Of a DNA stretch of 64,000 nucleotides, positions 26,361 to 35,057 are shown one piece after another (positions within the stretch are counted from its first letter, which is position 1; each line of letters starts with the position of its first letter). A model generated the notes under the pieces. That model was given only the letters and a program-made list of their open reading frames with translations. It had not been told where the DNA came from and searched no databases. Made by a program: the position numbers and the translations under genes. Origin of the DNA: CAILZL01 sp035548495 (GTDB lineage: Bacteria > Pseudomonadota > Gammaproteobacteria > Steroidobacterales > Steroidobacteraceae); contig DASZSV010000014.1 in the NCBI GenBank assembly GCA_035548495.1, positions 29,314 to 93,313 of the forward strand, given 5' to 3'.

Positions 26361-26669
26361 ATGCCGGCACTGACAAAGGCTGAAATTGCAGAAGCGCTGT
26401 TCGACCAGTTGGGGCTGAACAAACGGGAGGCCGGGGAACTGGTCGACCTGTTTTTTGAAGAACTGCGTACGGCGCTGTCGAATGGTGAACAGGTGAAATT
26501 GTCAGGGTTTGGCAATTTTGACTTGAGAGATAAAAATCAAAGACCTGGAAGAAATCCCAAAACCGGCGAGGAGATTCCCATCAGTGCCCGCAGGGTCGTG
26601 ACATTTCGTCCGGGTCAAAAACTGAAAGCCAGGGTGGAAGCCTATGCTGGAACCAGCGAACAACAATGA
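26361..26669 (+). CDS. ihfA: integration host factor alpha subunit
   Basis: 102-residue DNA-bending protein of the HU/IHF family: MPALTKAEIAEALFDQLGLN, then VKLSGFGNFDLRDKNQRPGR, GRNPKTGEEIPISARRVVTF. It pairs with IhfB. The GRNPKTGEE arm holds the intercalating Pro. Position after pheT identifies it as the alpha subunit. Its last 26 bases overlap the start of the MerR-like gene. Confidence 0.97.
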   Translation: MPALTKAEIAEALFDQLGLNKREAGELVDLFFEELRTALSNGEQVKLSGFGNFDLRDKNQRPGRNPKTGEEIPISARRVVTFRPGQKLKARVEAYAGTSEQQ

Positions 26670-27000
26670 ACTGCCTCCAATTCCGGGAAAGCGCTATTTC
26701 ACCATCGGTGAGGTCAGCGAGCTGTGCAACGTAAAGCCGCATGTGCTGCGCTACTGGGAGCAGGAGTTCGAGCAACTCAGCCCAGTCAAGCGGCGCGGTA
26801 ATCGCCGCTATTACCAGCGGCAGGATGTACTGGTGATCCGGCAGATTCGCAGTCTGCTGTACGATCAGGGCTTTACCATCGGTGGCGCGCGTGGCCGTCT
26901 GGATGGTGAGGAAGCGCGTGAGGATGTGTCGCAATCACAGCAGTTGATCAAGCAGTTACGTACTGAACTTGAAGATATTCTGAAAATATTACGGCGTTAA
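26644..27000 (+). CDS. MerR-family transcriptional regulator of the ihfA-linked type
   Basis: 118 residues. Winged helix-turn-helix YFTIGEVSELCNVKPHVLRY then WEQEFEQLSPVKRRGNRRYY (residues ~18-60), followed by a coiled coil (~90-118, SQQLIKQLRTELEDILKIL). No effector-binding cysteines or C-terminal sensor domain. The same gene follows ihfA in Pseudomonas and many gammaproteobacteria; target unknown. Its start overlaps ihfA by 26 bases, indicating translational coupling. Confidence 0.9.
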   Translation: MLEPANNNELPPIPGKRYFTIGEVSELCNVKPHVLRYWEQEFEQLSPVKRRGNRRYYQRQDVLVIRQIRSLLYDQGFTIGGARGRLDGEEAREDVSQSQQLIKQLRTELEDILKILRR

Positions 27001-27080
27001 ATTTTTCTTTGAGCGGCGCACTGCATCCGTTATGATGCGCGCCCTTCGCAACCCGTTCGCCGGTTGTGCAATCAATTTGT

Positions 27081-27157
27081 CGGGACGTGGCGCAGCCTGG
27101 TAGCGCACTTGCATGGGGTGCAAGGGGTCGGAGGTTCAAATCCTCTCGTCCCGACCA
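27081..27157 (+). tRNA. tRNA-Pro (anticodon GGG)
   Basis: Acceptor stem CGGGACG / CGTCCCG with encoded CCA; D-arm GCGCAGCCTGGTAGCGC; anticodon stem CTTGC/GCAAG with loop ATGGGGT giving GGG followed by G37; T-arm GGAGG-TTCAAAT-CCTCT. All arms pair. Position after ihfA and merR is conserved in gammaproteobacteria. Confidence 0.97.
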
Positions 27158-27171
27158 ATCTTTCTTTCTTG

Positions 27172-27207
27172 CTACTTCTTTCTTTGGATTCGCAAAGAAA
27201 GAAGTAG
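27172..27207. repeat. long polypyrimidine/polypurine hairpin after tRNA-Pro
   Basis: CTACTTCTTTCTTTG-GATTCG-CAAAGAAAGAAGTAG: 15 perfect pairs and a 6-base loop, only 14 bases after the tRNA. Similar TTTCTTT..AAAGAAA palindromes lie beside tRNA genes in other proteobacteria. It could act as a terminator or processing signal for the tRNA transcript, although no T-run follows the stem. Compare the pair before tRNA-Leu at 38.6 kb. Confidence 0.7.
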
Positions 27208-27301
27208 ATAAGCAGCATGACCGTCAGGTCATTCTTACCCTGATCAACCTCGCAAAGAAAAAGTGTCAGTAAAGAAGCTGGCTGAGTAACGCTTGTCGTG
27301 G

Positions 27302-28072
27302 TCACTGCAACACTTCGAAGCCGTATTTTCTGAAGATGGTTAAAGCGATGGTGCTGCGCAGATAGGCCATGAATTCGCGTGCGCCGGGCTTTGCAGATAC
27401 CGTCAGTGAAACTGGATAGACGATATCGGGATAAGAGCCTGCGGGAAAACGATCAACGATATGCACCTTGTTGTCGATCAACGCATCCGTTTGATAAACA
27501 ATACCCAGTGGCGCTTCGGCGCGATCCACATAAGCAAGCGCTGCGCGCACATTTTCGGCGCGTACCAGTTTGCCGGAAACTTCATTCCATACACCCAGTG
27601 AGGTCAACGCGGCGCGCGCGTATTTGCCTGCGGGTACGGAATCGGTATCAGCAACAGCCAGCCGGTCATTGCCCAAAGCAGCAGCCAATGCGAAGCCGTG
27701 AGTGATATTTAGCTTTATTGTGCTGTTGGCCGGTGCAATCAATACCAGCATATTACCCAGCAGATTCTGGCGAGTAGTTGCGTCAATCAGATGATGTTGT
27801 TGCAAGTAGTCCATCCATTCTGTATCCGCAGAAAAAAAGACATCTGCCTGTGCGCCTGCTTCAATCTGTCTTGCCAGTGTGGAACTGGCACCGAAAGAGA
27901 ATTTGACTGCATGTTTTGATTCGTTCATGTAGGCATTGCCAATGTCATTCAGCGCGTTGGTCAATGAAGCGGCGGCATATATCACCGGCGGAGCTGGATG
28001 CGATGCAATTGCAAGAGCCGGGACGCATGCTCCGGTGACCAGCAACGCAAGAAGCAACAAGTGATTCTTCAT
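27302..28072 (-). CDS. modA: molybdate ABC transporter, periplasmic binding protein ModA
   Basis: About 256 residues. Signal peptide MKNHLLLLALLVTGACVPALA, then VIYAAASLTNALNDIGNAY and FSFGASSTLARQIEAGAQAD, the ModA ligand loops; PLGIVYQTDA and FPAGSYPDIVYPVS near the end. It binds molybdate or tungstate in the periplasm. The start at MKNHLL is chosen over an upstream ATG because it gives a clean signal peptide. It is the last gene of a modB-modC-modA run, unlike the usual modA-modB-modC. Confidence 0.92.
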   Translation of the reverse strand: MKNHLLLLALLVTGACVPALAIASHPAPPVIYAAASLTNALNDIGNAYMNESKHAVKFSFGASSTLARQIEAGAQADVFFSADTEWMDYLQQHHLIDATTRQNLLGNMLVLIAPANSTIKLNITHGFALAAALGNDRLAVADTDSVPAGKYARAALTSLGVWNEVSGKLVRAENVRAALAYVDRAEAPLGIVYQTDALIDNKVHIVDRFPAGSYPDIVYPVSLTVSAKPGAREFMAYLRSTIALTIFRKYGFEVLQ

Positions 28073-28130
28073 GAAATAACACCCGGTACAATTTGCTGTG
28101 TTGACAAAACTTCGTGCTGCAGGCATCGCA

Positions 28131-29246
28131 TTACCGGCTATTTCCCTTTGTTATCGGGAAGACGTGTCCGCGCAGTGTTACCGCCTTGACCAGTACCCAC
28201 ACATTCATCCCAGTCTGTACATGAAGTTCTTCACATGCGGCAGTGGTAATGCGTGCCATGATCTGCACGCCGCCGATATCAATGTGCAACAGCACCGAAT
28301 GTTGATCATCCGGTTCAAGTTTTACAACGATGCCGTGCAATCTGTTGCGGATGCTCAACCGCTGCGGGTTGTCCAGTGAAATGATCAGATCACGTGCGAG
28401 CAATTGCAATCTGACCGGTTGCTTCAACACAAGCTGTTGCGCGTCCGTGAGCAGAAAATTTTTGCCGACGGCGATATGCGCAAGGCCGGTGTGATCGTCG
28501 ATGCTGTGAACGATGCCATCAACGATTGCGCCAATGGCTTCTGCACCAATCAGGCTTCGCAGTTCAGCACACAGGCTGATGGTGGGCAAATCACCCTGGG
28601 CGATGCAGCGGCCGTGATTCATCAGTACAACGTGTGTGGCAAGCTGCAACACTTCATCAAACTGATGACTGATGTAGACAATCGGAATGCGTAGAACGTC
28701 GCGTAGCCGCTCAAGATAGGGCAACACTTCGTTGCGTCTTGCCACATCCAGTGATGCCAGTGGTTCATCCAGTAACAACAAGGCGGGTTGTGACAACAAG
28801 GCGCGGCCAATGGCAACACGCTGTTGTTCTCCACCGGAAAGCTGGTTGGGATGCCGTTGCAACATGGATTGCAGGTCCAGCAGATGAACAACGCTGTCGA
28901 AGTCAATGAAATGCGCAGAACGGCTGCGTTTCAACCCGAAGCGCAGATTGGCTGCAACATTGAAATGAGGAAACAGGCGCGGTTGCTGGAACACATAGCC
29001 GATGCTGCGTTGTTCGGCGTGAATACTGGTTTTAGTCGCAGCATCAAACAGCACCTCATCATTGACTCTGATGTGACCGTCCAGCGGTGTTAGCAGTCCC
29101 GCCAGAAGATTTGCGGTGGTGGATTTGCCGCAACCTGAGGGTCCGAACAATGCAACGATGCTGCCGGCAGGCGCGGCGAATTGCAGGTCCAGTGCAAAAC
29201 TGCCGCGCGAGAATTTAAGCGACACATCCAGCATGTCAGTTCGCAT
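28131..29246 (-). CDS. modC: molybdate ABC transporter ATP-binding protein ModC
   Basis: 371 residues. ABC ATPase domain ~1-235: Walker A FGPSGCGKST, Q-loop YVFQQPRLFPH, signature QLSGGEQQRVAIGRAL, Walker B LLLLDEPLASLD and switch HisYISHQFDE. The C-terminal TOBE/Mop domain (~290-371, ending VLVKAVTLRG) senses molybdate, typical of ModC. Start ATG overlaps the end of modB by 11 bases; a second in-frame ATG lies 12 bases on. Confidence 0.94.
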   Translation of the reverse strand: MRTDMLDVSLKFSRGSFALDLQFAAPAGSIVALFGPSGCGKSTTANLLAGLLTPLDGHIRVNDEVLFDAATKTSIHAEQRSIGYVFQQPRLFPHFNVAANLRFGLKRSRSAHFIDFDSVVHLLDLQSMLQRHPNQLSGGEQQRVAIGRALLSQPALLLLDEPLASLDVARRNEVLPYLERLRDVLRIPIVYISHQFDEVLQLATHVVLMNHGRCIAQGDLPTISLCAELRSLIGAEAIGAIVDGIVHSIDDHTGLAHIAVGKNFLLTDAQQLVLKQPVRLQLLARDLIISLDNPQRLSIRNRLHGIVVKLEPDDQHSVLLHIDIGGVQIMARITTAACEELHVQTGMNVWVLVKAVTLRGHVFPITKGNSR

Positions 29247-29922
29247 GAATGAGATGTTTTCGGGACAGGCGCGTCAGCCATTCAGCAAGCAGCAAGCCCG
29301 CGACAGCCAGCGACATGGAGATTGCAACAAGATGCAGTGCCAGCGTTTCGCTATCAGGTTGTTGCAACACTGAATACAAGGCCAGCGCCAATGTCTGTGT
29401 TTCACCGGGGATATTGCCGGCAAAAGTGATGACCGCACCAAATTCACCAAGGCTGGCAGCGAATGCAGTGATCAATCCTGCAATGATGCCGGGCGTGATC
29501 AAGGGCAGGGTGATGGTGATAAAGCGGTCGGTTCTGCCTGCGCCCAGCGTACGTGCCGCATCCAGCAGCGAATGATCAATGCCTTCCAGTGAAAGACGGA
29601 TTGAACGCACCATCAATGGAAATGACATGACCGCAGTGGCCAATGCCGCACCATTGCGCGTGAAGGCCAGACGAATATCCAAGTGTTGCAGCAGCCACTG
29701 GCCAATCGCTCCATGCGTACCGAACAACAATAACAATACGTAGCCAGTCACCACCGGTGGCAACACCAGAGGCAAATGCACCAGCGTGTTGACAATCAAT
29801 TTTCCGTTGAAGTGTTGCGTAAGCAACCATGCCATGCCAATGGCGAAGGGCAGGCTGAATATCACGCTGCGCCACGCAACGCTCAAACTCAGTTGCAAAG
29901 CCTGGAGTTCGAGGTCATTCAT
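29236..29922 (-). CDS. modB: molybdate ABC transporter permease ModB
   Basis: 228 residues, about five membrane segments. LHLPLVLPPVVTGYVLLLLF-like segment, then the ATPase-contact loop LEGIDHSLLDAARTLGAGRT and AFAASLGEFGAVITFAGNIP, the ModB hallmark. It transports molybdate with ModC. First gene of the modBCA run; 292 bases upstream of its start lie a dispersed repeat and then the end of gpmA, and no ModE site was recognised. Confidence 0.94.
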   Translation of the reverse strand: MNDLELQALQLSLSVAWRSVIFSLPFAIGMAWLLTQHFNGKLIVNTLVHLPLVLPPVVTGYVLLLLFGTHGAIGQWLLQHLDIRLAFTRNGAALATAVMSFPLMVRSIRLSLEGIDHSLLDAARTLGAGRTDRFITITLPLITPGIIAGLITAFAASLGEFGAVITFAGNIPGETQTLALALYSVLQQPDSETLALHLVAISMSLAVAGLLLAEWLTRLSRKHLIHAN

Positions 29923-29959
29923 GCGTCAGCATTTTACATCCTGGATTCAATTGTGAGTC

Positions 29960-30142
29960 ACTCAAGTGATTTCAGAAACGCTGTGAATCCATTGCACTTC
30001 GCACTCCATGCTACGTGCAAGCCCGGGGCATACGTCCTTGCATGCCTGCTCAGCGGAACAAAGCAATGCTTTGTTGGAAGCACCGCGTCGCTCATATACA
30101 CCTCGCAGAAACGTCCATGTTTTTGACGGTTCTTTCATCACC
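29960..30142. repeat. dispersed palindromic repeat, copy B (expanded)
   Basis: Shares AAACGCTGTGAATCCA and AGAAACGTCCATGTTTTTGA with copies A and C, including a 16-base identity CATGTTTTTGACGGTT with copy A. Between these two parts lies about 100 bases holding three nested hairpins: TTGCAC..GTGCAA (29993-30020), GGCAT..ATGCC and GGAACAAAGCA-ATGCTTTGTTGG. It fills the gap between modB and gpmA; no gene is seen in it. Confidence 0.55.
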
Positions 30143-30214
30143 TGGATGCTTCTCAAGTTCAAGATCAGGCTTATCAAGTGTAGCTGGCTGACCTGCAATT
30201 TAATGCAGCACCAA

Positions 30215-30973
30215 TTACTTCTTCTTGCCTTCCGTCTGGCGCGCTACTGCTTCCGCGGCGGCCTTGATGGCTTCCGGATCACCAAGGAAACGGCGCGGTG
30301 CTCTGGGTCGCAGTGCATCATCCAGCTCGTAGTAAATGGGAACGCCCGTGGGAATGTTGAATTCAACGATGTCTGCATCCGACATGCCGTCAAGCATCTT
30401 GACCAGTGCACGCAGACTGTTGCCGTGAGCGACAACCAGTACGTTGCGGTCACGCTTCAGGTCTGGTGCAATCTTGTCAGCCCAGAAAGGCAGCACACGC
30501 GCGAGCGTTTCTTTCAATGATTCAGTGGCAGGCAGTACATCCGGCGGCAACGTGGCATAACGCGTGTCGAATTGTGGATGACGTTTGTCACTGCTTTCCA
30601 GCGCAGGCGGTGGAATGTCATAGCTGCGGCGCCATATCTTCACTTGTTCGGCGCCATGTTTTTCAACGGTCTGTGCCTTGTCCAGGCCTTGCAACGCGCC
30701 GTAATGACGTTCATTCAATCGCCAGCTGCGTTCCACCGGCAGCCACATCAGATCCATTTCATCGAGCACGGTCCACAATGTGCGAATCGCACGCTTCAAC
30801 ACCGATGTATAGGCCACATCGAATTGAAAACCTTCCGATTTGAGCAGACGGCCCGCATCTCGCGCTTCGGTGCGGCCTTTGTCGGTCAGGTCCACATCGG
30901 TCCAGCCCGTAAAAAGATTCGCAACATTCCACTCGCTCTCGCCATGACGTACCAGTACTAATTTGCCAGCCAC
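30215..30973 (-). CDS. gpmA: 2,3-bisphosphoglycerate-dependent phosphoglycerate mutase
   Basis: Interconverts 3- and 2-phosphoglycerate in glycolysis and gluconeogenesis. 252 residues. LVLVRHGESEWNVANLFTGW carries the phosphorylated His; RLNERHYGALQGLDKAQT and VVAHGNSLRALVKMLDG complete the active site. The start is GTG (MAGKLVLVRHG). Single gene with its own promoter in the 215 bases upstream. Confidence 0.96.
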   Translation of the reverse strand: MAGKLVLVRHGESEWNVANLFTGWTDVDLTDKGRTEARDAGRLLKSEGFQFDVAYTSVLKRAIRTLWTVLDEMDLMWLPVERSWRLNERHYGALQGLDKAQTVEKHGAEQVKIWRRSYDIPPPALESSDKRHPQFDTRYATLPPDVLPATESLKETLARVLPFWADKIAPDLKRDRNVLVVAHGNSLRALVKMLDGMSDADIVEFNIPTGVPIYYELDDALRPRAPRRFLGDPEAIKAAAEAVARQTEGKKK

Positions 30974-31188
30974 TTGAACACCTTTGAAGGAAACGGGAAA
31001 AAAGAGGCGCTTTTATACCAAACTGCGTGCCATAACCAAAGCGGATTGGCGGGTTTTAATATCCCGCGATGGTGATTGCGCACTGACTGTGCAGCCGTGC
31101 TGTCCGGTTAAACCGCAATGATCGTTATTGTCGCAGCAATCGTGCTGTGAACGTTGTCATTCAAGCCATGCTTTTTTCAGCCAATGCT

Positions 31189-33510
31189 TCAGGCTTGCAG
31201 TGTGGCAATGTCGTCCTGATCGTCGGAGCTGGCCAGCAATTGTTGCAGGCAGATTTCCAGACGTGCGCGTTCAATGGGTTTGGTCAGATAATCATCCATG
31301 CCAGCCTCCTTGCATTCGATCTCGGCGCCTTTCATGGCGTTGGCGGTCAATGCCACAATGGGAATATGCGCGCCGCCTTTTTCCAGTTGCCTGATCTCAC
31401 GTGTGGCGCTGTAACCATCCATGATGGGCATCTGGCAGTCCATCAGGATCAGGTCATAGTTGCCGGTGCGCCATGCGGCAATGGCTTCGCGGCCGTTGTT
31501 GACTACATCCACTTGATAGTTCAATGCCTGTAACATGCGTCGCGCAACTTTCTGGTTGACCATGTCATCATCGGCAACCAGCACATGCTTGTGATGGTTG
31601 TGTTCACGCGCGCGGCGTTCACGCAGCTCATGTCGTGTGACAATGGCATTTTGCTGTCGCGTTTTGCCATTGTTCAATACCAGCATCAGACAGTCGATGA
31701 GATCGCGCTGGCTCACCGGCTTGAGCAAGTAACCGGCAAATCCCATGTCCGCAAACTGGGCGCTGTCGCCCAATGATCCGGATGACGTCAGCATCACCAA
31801 CTGCGTCGCACGCAATTGTGGATCGGACTTGATCATCATGCCCAGTTCTGCGCCGGTGCATCCCGGCATGTCATGATCCAGCAGTGCCACTTCAAACGGT
31901 GTTCCGCTTGCCGCTGCCTCGTGCAACATGCGCAATCCTTCTGCAGCATCAGCGGCAAAGGTGGCGCTGGTGCCGCAGTTGCCCAGTTGTCGTGCCAGCA
32001 CTTTGCGATTGGTGGCATTGTCATCCACTGCAAGAATGCGCCGGTTGTTCAACGCCACTGGCATGATGCGTTGTGTGATGATGGTGTTTTCTTCCGCAGG
32101 ATCGAATTGCACCGTGAACCAGAAGCGCGAGCCTTTGCCTTCTTCGCTGTCGCCACCTGCATCACCGCCCATCAACTCGGCGAGACGACGGCTGATGGAC
32201 AAGCCCAGGCCGGTGCCGCCGTAACGGCGTGTTACCGATGAATCTGCCTGCGAGAATGGTGTGAACAACAACTTGAGACGATCGGGCGCGATGCCAATGC
32301 CGGTGTCGATGACTTCGCAACGCACTTGAAATCCCTTGCTGCTTTGTTCTGTCAGCGTGACATTGATGCTGATTTCGCCGCGCTCGGTGAATTTCACCGC
32401 ATTGCCCGCGAGGTTGAGCAGCACCTGCCGGAAGCGTCCGGGATCGCCACGCACCCAGTCGGGCAATGCAGGATCGATGTTGACAATCAGTTCCAGTCCC
32501 TTGTGATGCGCCTGTACAGCGATCACACGTGCGGCGTCTTCCACCGTGGTGCGCAAGTCCATGTCCAGCTTTTCAATCTCAAGCTTGCCTGCTTCGATCT
32601 TGGAGAAGTCCAGTATGTCGTTGATGACGGTGAGCAAGGCCTTGGCGCTATTCAATATGGTGCGGGTGCAATCGCGCTGATTGGCATCGAGATCAGTATC
32701 CATCAGGATTTCCGTCATGCCCAGCACGCCATTCATGGGTGTGCGAATCTCATGGCTCATGTTGGCAAGAAATTCGCTCTTGGCCTTGTTTGCCGATTCC
32801 GCAGCACGCAATGCTTCCGCCGCTGCTTCTTCGGCACGTACCCGCTCAGTAATATCACGGCCAATGCCGGCCAGGCCGATCACGCGGCCATTGGCATCGC
32901 GCAACGGCGTTTTGCTGGTGAGAATGACGAAGTCTTTACCGTCGGCACTGCGTCCGGGTTCCTGCCGGTGCACGATTTCTCCAGACCTGATGACGCTCTG
33001 ATCATCAGCAAAAAAAAGTTCTGCCAGTTCTTTCGGGTAATAGTCGAAATCGGTTTTGCCTATCAGCTCTTCCGGTGTCGCGCCCATTTGCTTGGCAGTG
33101 TACACATTGGCCAATGTGAAGCGGCCCGACGTGTCCTTGGCATAAATGAAATCAGGAATGTTGTTGATCAGTGAAGTCAGCGCGCTGCGTTCATAAGCGA
33201 GACGGTCTTCGTGATGACGGTTCTCGGTGAGCAGTTGTTTGAAGATGGCAACCAGCCCCAGTACAAATGCCGTCATGATCATCATCATTACCATCAGCGA
33301 CAGCCAGATGACTTGATGCGCACTCAGCAAATTGCCGGCAATCTGCGGGGTGATGTAAAAAGACAGAAACGACAACGCAATGGCCAGCAGCCAGATCGCA
33401 GCGGTGGTGCGATACGGCCACTTGATGATCAATTCCAGAAATGCCTTGCGTTTGCTCAAAACACCACTCGCTGAAGTGCAACAAGAAAGCCTCCCTGACC
33501 GGGAGAGCAT
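31189..33510 (-). CDS. hybrid sensor histidine kinase with two receiver domains
   Basis: 773 residues. Two membrane segments (~34-54, ~67-91) with a very short periplasmic loop, PAS domain (~108-225, NIPDFIYAKDTSGRFTLANV), HisKA with H253 in NMSHEIRTPMNG, HATPase (NLAGNAVKFTE, DTGIGIAPDRL, GTGLGLSISRRL), then receiver 1 (ILAVDDNATNRK, LLDHDMPG) and receiver 2 (VLVADDDMVNQK, LMDCQMPIMDG, YLTKPI). No HPt domain is present, so a separate phosphotransfer protein is needed (inference). The start is uncertain: in-frame GTG and TTG lie 45-60 bases downstream. The signal sensed is unknown. It is 125 bases after the E2 gene on the same strand. Confidence 0.9.
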   Translation of the reverse strand: MLSRSGRLSCCTSASGVLSKRKAFLELIIKWPYRTTAAIWLLAIALSFLSFYITPQIAGNLLSAHQVIWLSLMVMMMIMTAFVLGLVAIFKQLLTENRHHEDRLAYERSALTSLINNIPDFIYAKDTSGRFTLANVYTAKQMGATPEELIGKTDFDYYPKELAELFFADDQSVIRSGEIVHRQEPGRSADGKDFVILTSKTPLRDANGRVIGLAGIGRDITERVRAEEAAAEALRAAESANKAKSEFLANMSHEIRTPMNGVLGMTEILMDTDLDANQRDCTRTILNSAKALLTVINDILDFSKIEAGKLEIEKLDMDLRTTVEDAARVIAVQAHHKGLELIVNIDPALPDWVRGDPGRFRQVLLNLAGNAVKFTERGEISINVTLTEQSSKGFQVRCEVIDTGIGIAPDRLKLLFTPFSQADSSVTRRYGGTGLGLSISRRLAELMGGDAGGDSEEGKGSRFWFTVQFDPAEENTIITQRIMPVALNNRRILAVDDNATNRKVLARQLGNCGTSATFAADAAEGLRMLHEAAASGTPFEVALLDHDMPGCTGAELGMMIKSDPQLRATQLVMLTSSGSLGDSAQFADMGFAGYLLKPVSQRDLIDCLMLVLNNGKTRQQNAIVTRHELRERRAREHNHHKHVLVADDDMVNQKVARRMLQALNYQVDVVNNGREAIAAWRTGNYDLILMDCQMPIMDGYSATREIRQLEKGGAHIPIVALTANAMKGAEIECKEAGMDDYLTKPIERARLEICLQQLLASSDDQDDIATLQA

Positions 33511-33635
33511 CTGCCGCTACATCGGCAGCAGTGGTCATATTCCTAAGGGCAAATAGCGTCTATTTAGAGCGGATTGATGTTATGTATAGCAGCGCCGCCA
33601 TCAAACTGTGCGTATGGTCACTGAATACACCAGGG

Positions 33636-34853
33636 TCATTCAGGCAATTCAAGGTCCTTGATCACGGTGGCAAGGAAGCGGCAGGCTTCGCCGCCGGTAA
33701 TGCAGCGGTGATCAAACGTGAGCGACAGCGGAATGCGTGGATGAACTTCGATGCCGCCTGATTCTGTGGCCACCACATCGCGATGTACTTTGCCTGTGCC
33801 GAGAATGGCCACCATCGGCGGCACGATCAACGGCGTGGCATAGCGTCCTGCCAGTGTGCCGAAATTGGTGATGGTGATGGTGGGATCGCGCATGTCATCC
33901 ATGCTCAGGGTGCGATCCTTGCTGGCCTGTTTGAAACGATTCAATTCATCGCGCAATTCAAGCAGCGATTTTTTTTCTGCATCGCGGATGACGGGCACCA
34001 GCAGTTTGTCGCCGACATCAATGGCAATGCCCACATCAACATGTTTCAGCACACGGCGTGCTGGACCATCAGGATCAAAGATGGCATTCAACGATGGTTC
34101 GGCGGCAATGCCGCGGCACAGGGCGCGAATGATGCGTGCAGTCATGTCCACACGACCTGGCCAGTTGTGTACGTCGGCATCATCGAACACCGTGACCATC
34201 GCGATCTCATCGCGAGAGAGTGTCATGGATTGGGCCATGACGCGGCGCGGGCCATGCAAGGGTTCAAATTCACCGGCCAGACGTTCGCCCAGTGCAGGCA
34301 GTTGATATGCATTGGCAGACTGGCGTGTCAGTTTGCCTGCGTGCAGTACATCATCAATGGTGATGATGCCGTCGCGTCCCGAACCACTGACACGATCCAG
34401 ATCCACTGACAGGCGCTTTGCAAGAATGCGTGCTGCAGGCGCAGCGCGCAAACGCGTACGCTGAATGTGGCGATGGCTGCCGCCAGCCACGGCACGTTCC
34501 ACCAGTTCGTGATCGCTGACATTCATGCGGCCCACGACGGTCATTGAACTCGGTGTGGCACCGGCCGATGACGTAGGCGCTTTCGCAGGCGTCGCCGAAC
34601 TTGCAGCAGCCTGTTTGTCATTCAATTCAAATTCAACAATGGCCTGGTGTGTGGCAACCACATCGCCGGCCTTGGCGAGCAGGCGTGCAATTTTACCGCT
34701 GTAAGGACTGGGTACTTCGACCACGGCCTTCGCCGTTTCCACCGACACCATCAATTGATCAACGCGCACGTCATCGCCTTCCTTGACATGCCAGGAAACA
34801 ATCTCGGCTTCTTGCAGGCCTTCACCCAGATCAGGCAGGTGGAATGTGGTCAC
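33636..34853 (-). CDS. pdhC: 2-oxoacid dehydrogenase E2 (dihydrolipoamide acyltransferase)
   Basis: 405 residues: lipoyl domain (1-80, lipoyl Lys in SVETAKAVVEVPSP), Ala/Pro/Ser-rich linker (~82-105), E1/E3-binding domain (~132-170, RAAPAARILAKRLSVDLDRV) and acyltransferase domain (~200-405). The acyltransferase motif reads DHRCITGG, so Thr stands where many E2s have the Asp of HxxxDG. It transfers acyl groups to CoA after E1. Whether the complex uses pyruvate or branched-chain 2-oxoacids cannot be decided from the sequence; the symbol follows pyruvate dehydrogenase. It starts at GTG. No E3 gene lies in the window. Confidence 0.88.
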   Translation of the reverse strand: MTTFHLPDLGEGLQEAEIVSWHVKEGDDVRVDQLMVSVETAKAVVEVPSPYSGKIARLLAKAGDVVATHQAIVEFELNDKQAAASSATPAKAPTSSAGATPSSMTVVGRMNVSDHELVERAVAGGSHRHIQRTRLRAAPAARILAKRLSVDLDRVSGSGRDGIITIDDVLHAGKLTRQSANAYQLPALGERLAGEFEPLHGPRRVMAQSMTLSRDEIAMVTVFDDADVHNWPGRVDMTARIIRALCRGIAAEPSLNAIFDPDGPARRVLKHVDVGIAIDVGDKLLVPVIRDAEKKSLLELRDELNRFKQASKDRTLSMDDMRDPTITITNFGTLAGRYATPLIVPPMVAILGTGKVHRDVVATESGGIEVHPRIPLSLTFDHRCITGGEACRFLATVIKDLELPE

Positions 34854-34934
34854 TCTTGGTCCTCAAACTAGTTCTTTGTTGATCGCAACGATCATGTCAA
34901 TCATTGCATCATACTGTGAATACACCGGGCATCA

Positions 34935-35021
34935 CTTGCCTCTTGCGAAAAAACGACGTGAATACATCCGTGTAGTCTCCGGCAGAAGCTTCCTGTTTTG
35001 CCGGTTTTGCCAAAAGGCAAG
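34935..35021. repeat. dispersed palindromic repeat, copy C, inside the E1/E2 operon
   Basis: Outer arms CTTGCCTCTTG / CAAAAGGCAAG are inverted with one mismatch. The core AAAACGACGTGAATACATCC...TCTCCGGCAGAAGC...TTTTGCCGGTTTT matches copy A with substitutions that keep the inner stem (GGCAGAA/TTTTGCC). It lies in the 204-base gap between the E1 beta and E2 genes, which are otherwise tightly organised, so it is probably transcribed. Confidence 0.65.
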
Positions 35022-35057
35022 CAGTACCTGGTGTTCAGTCAATTTGTCGTTATCAAC

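Noticed and set aside
27066..27272. Open frame covering tRNA-Pro
   Set aside because: It reads through the tRNA and the hairpin; not a protein gene.
31189..33510. Phage or defence-related multi-domain protein
   Set aside because: The domain order (PAS, HisKA, HATPase, two receivers) is that of an ordinary hybrid sensor kinase.
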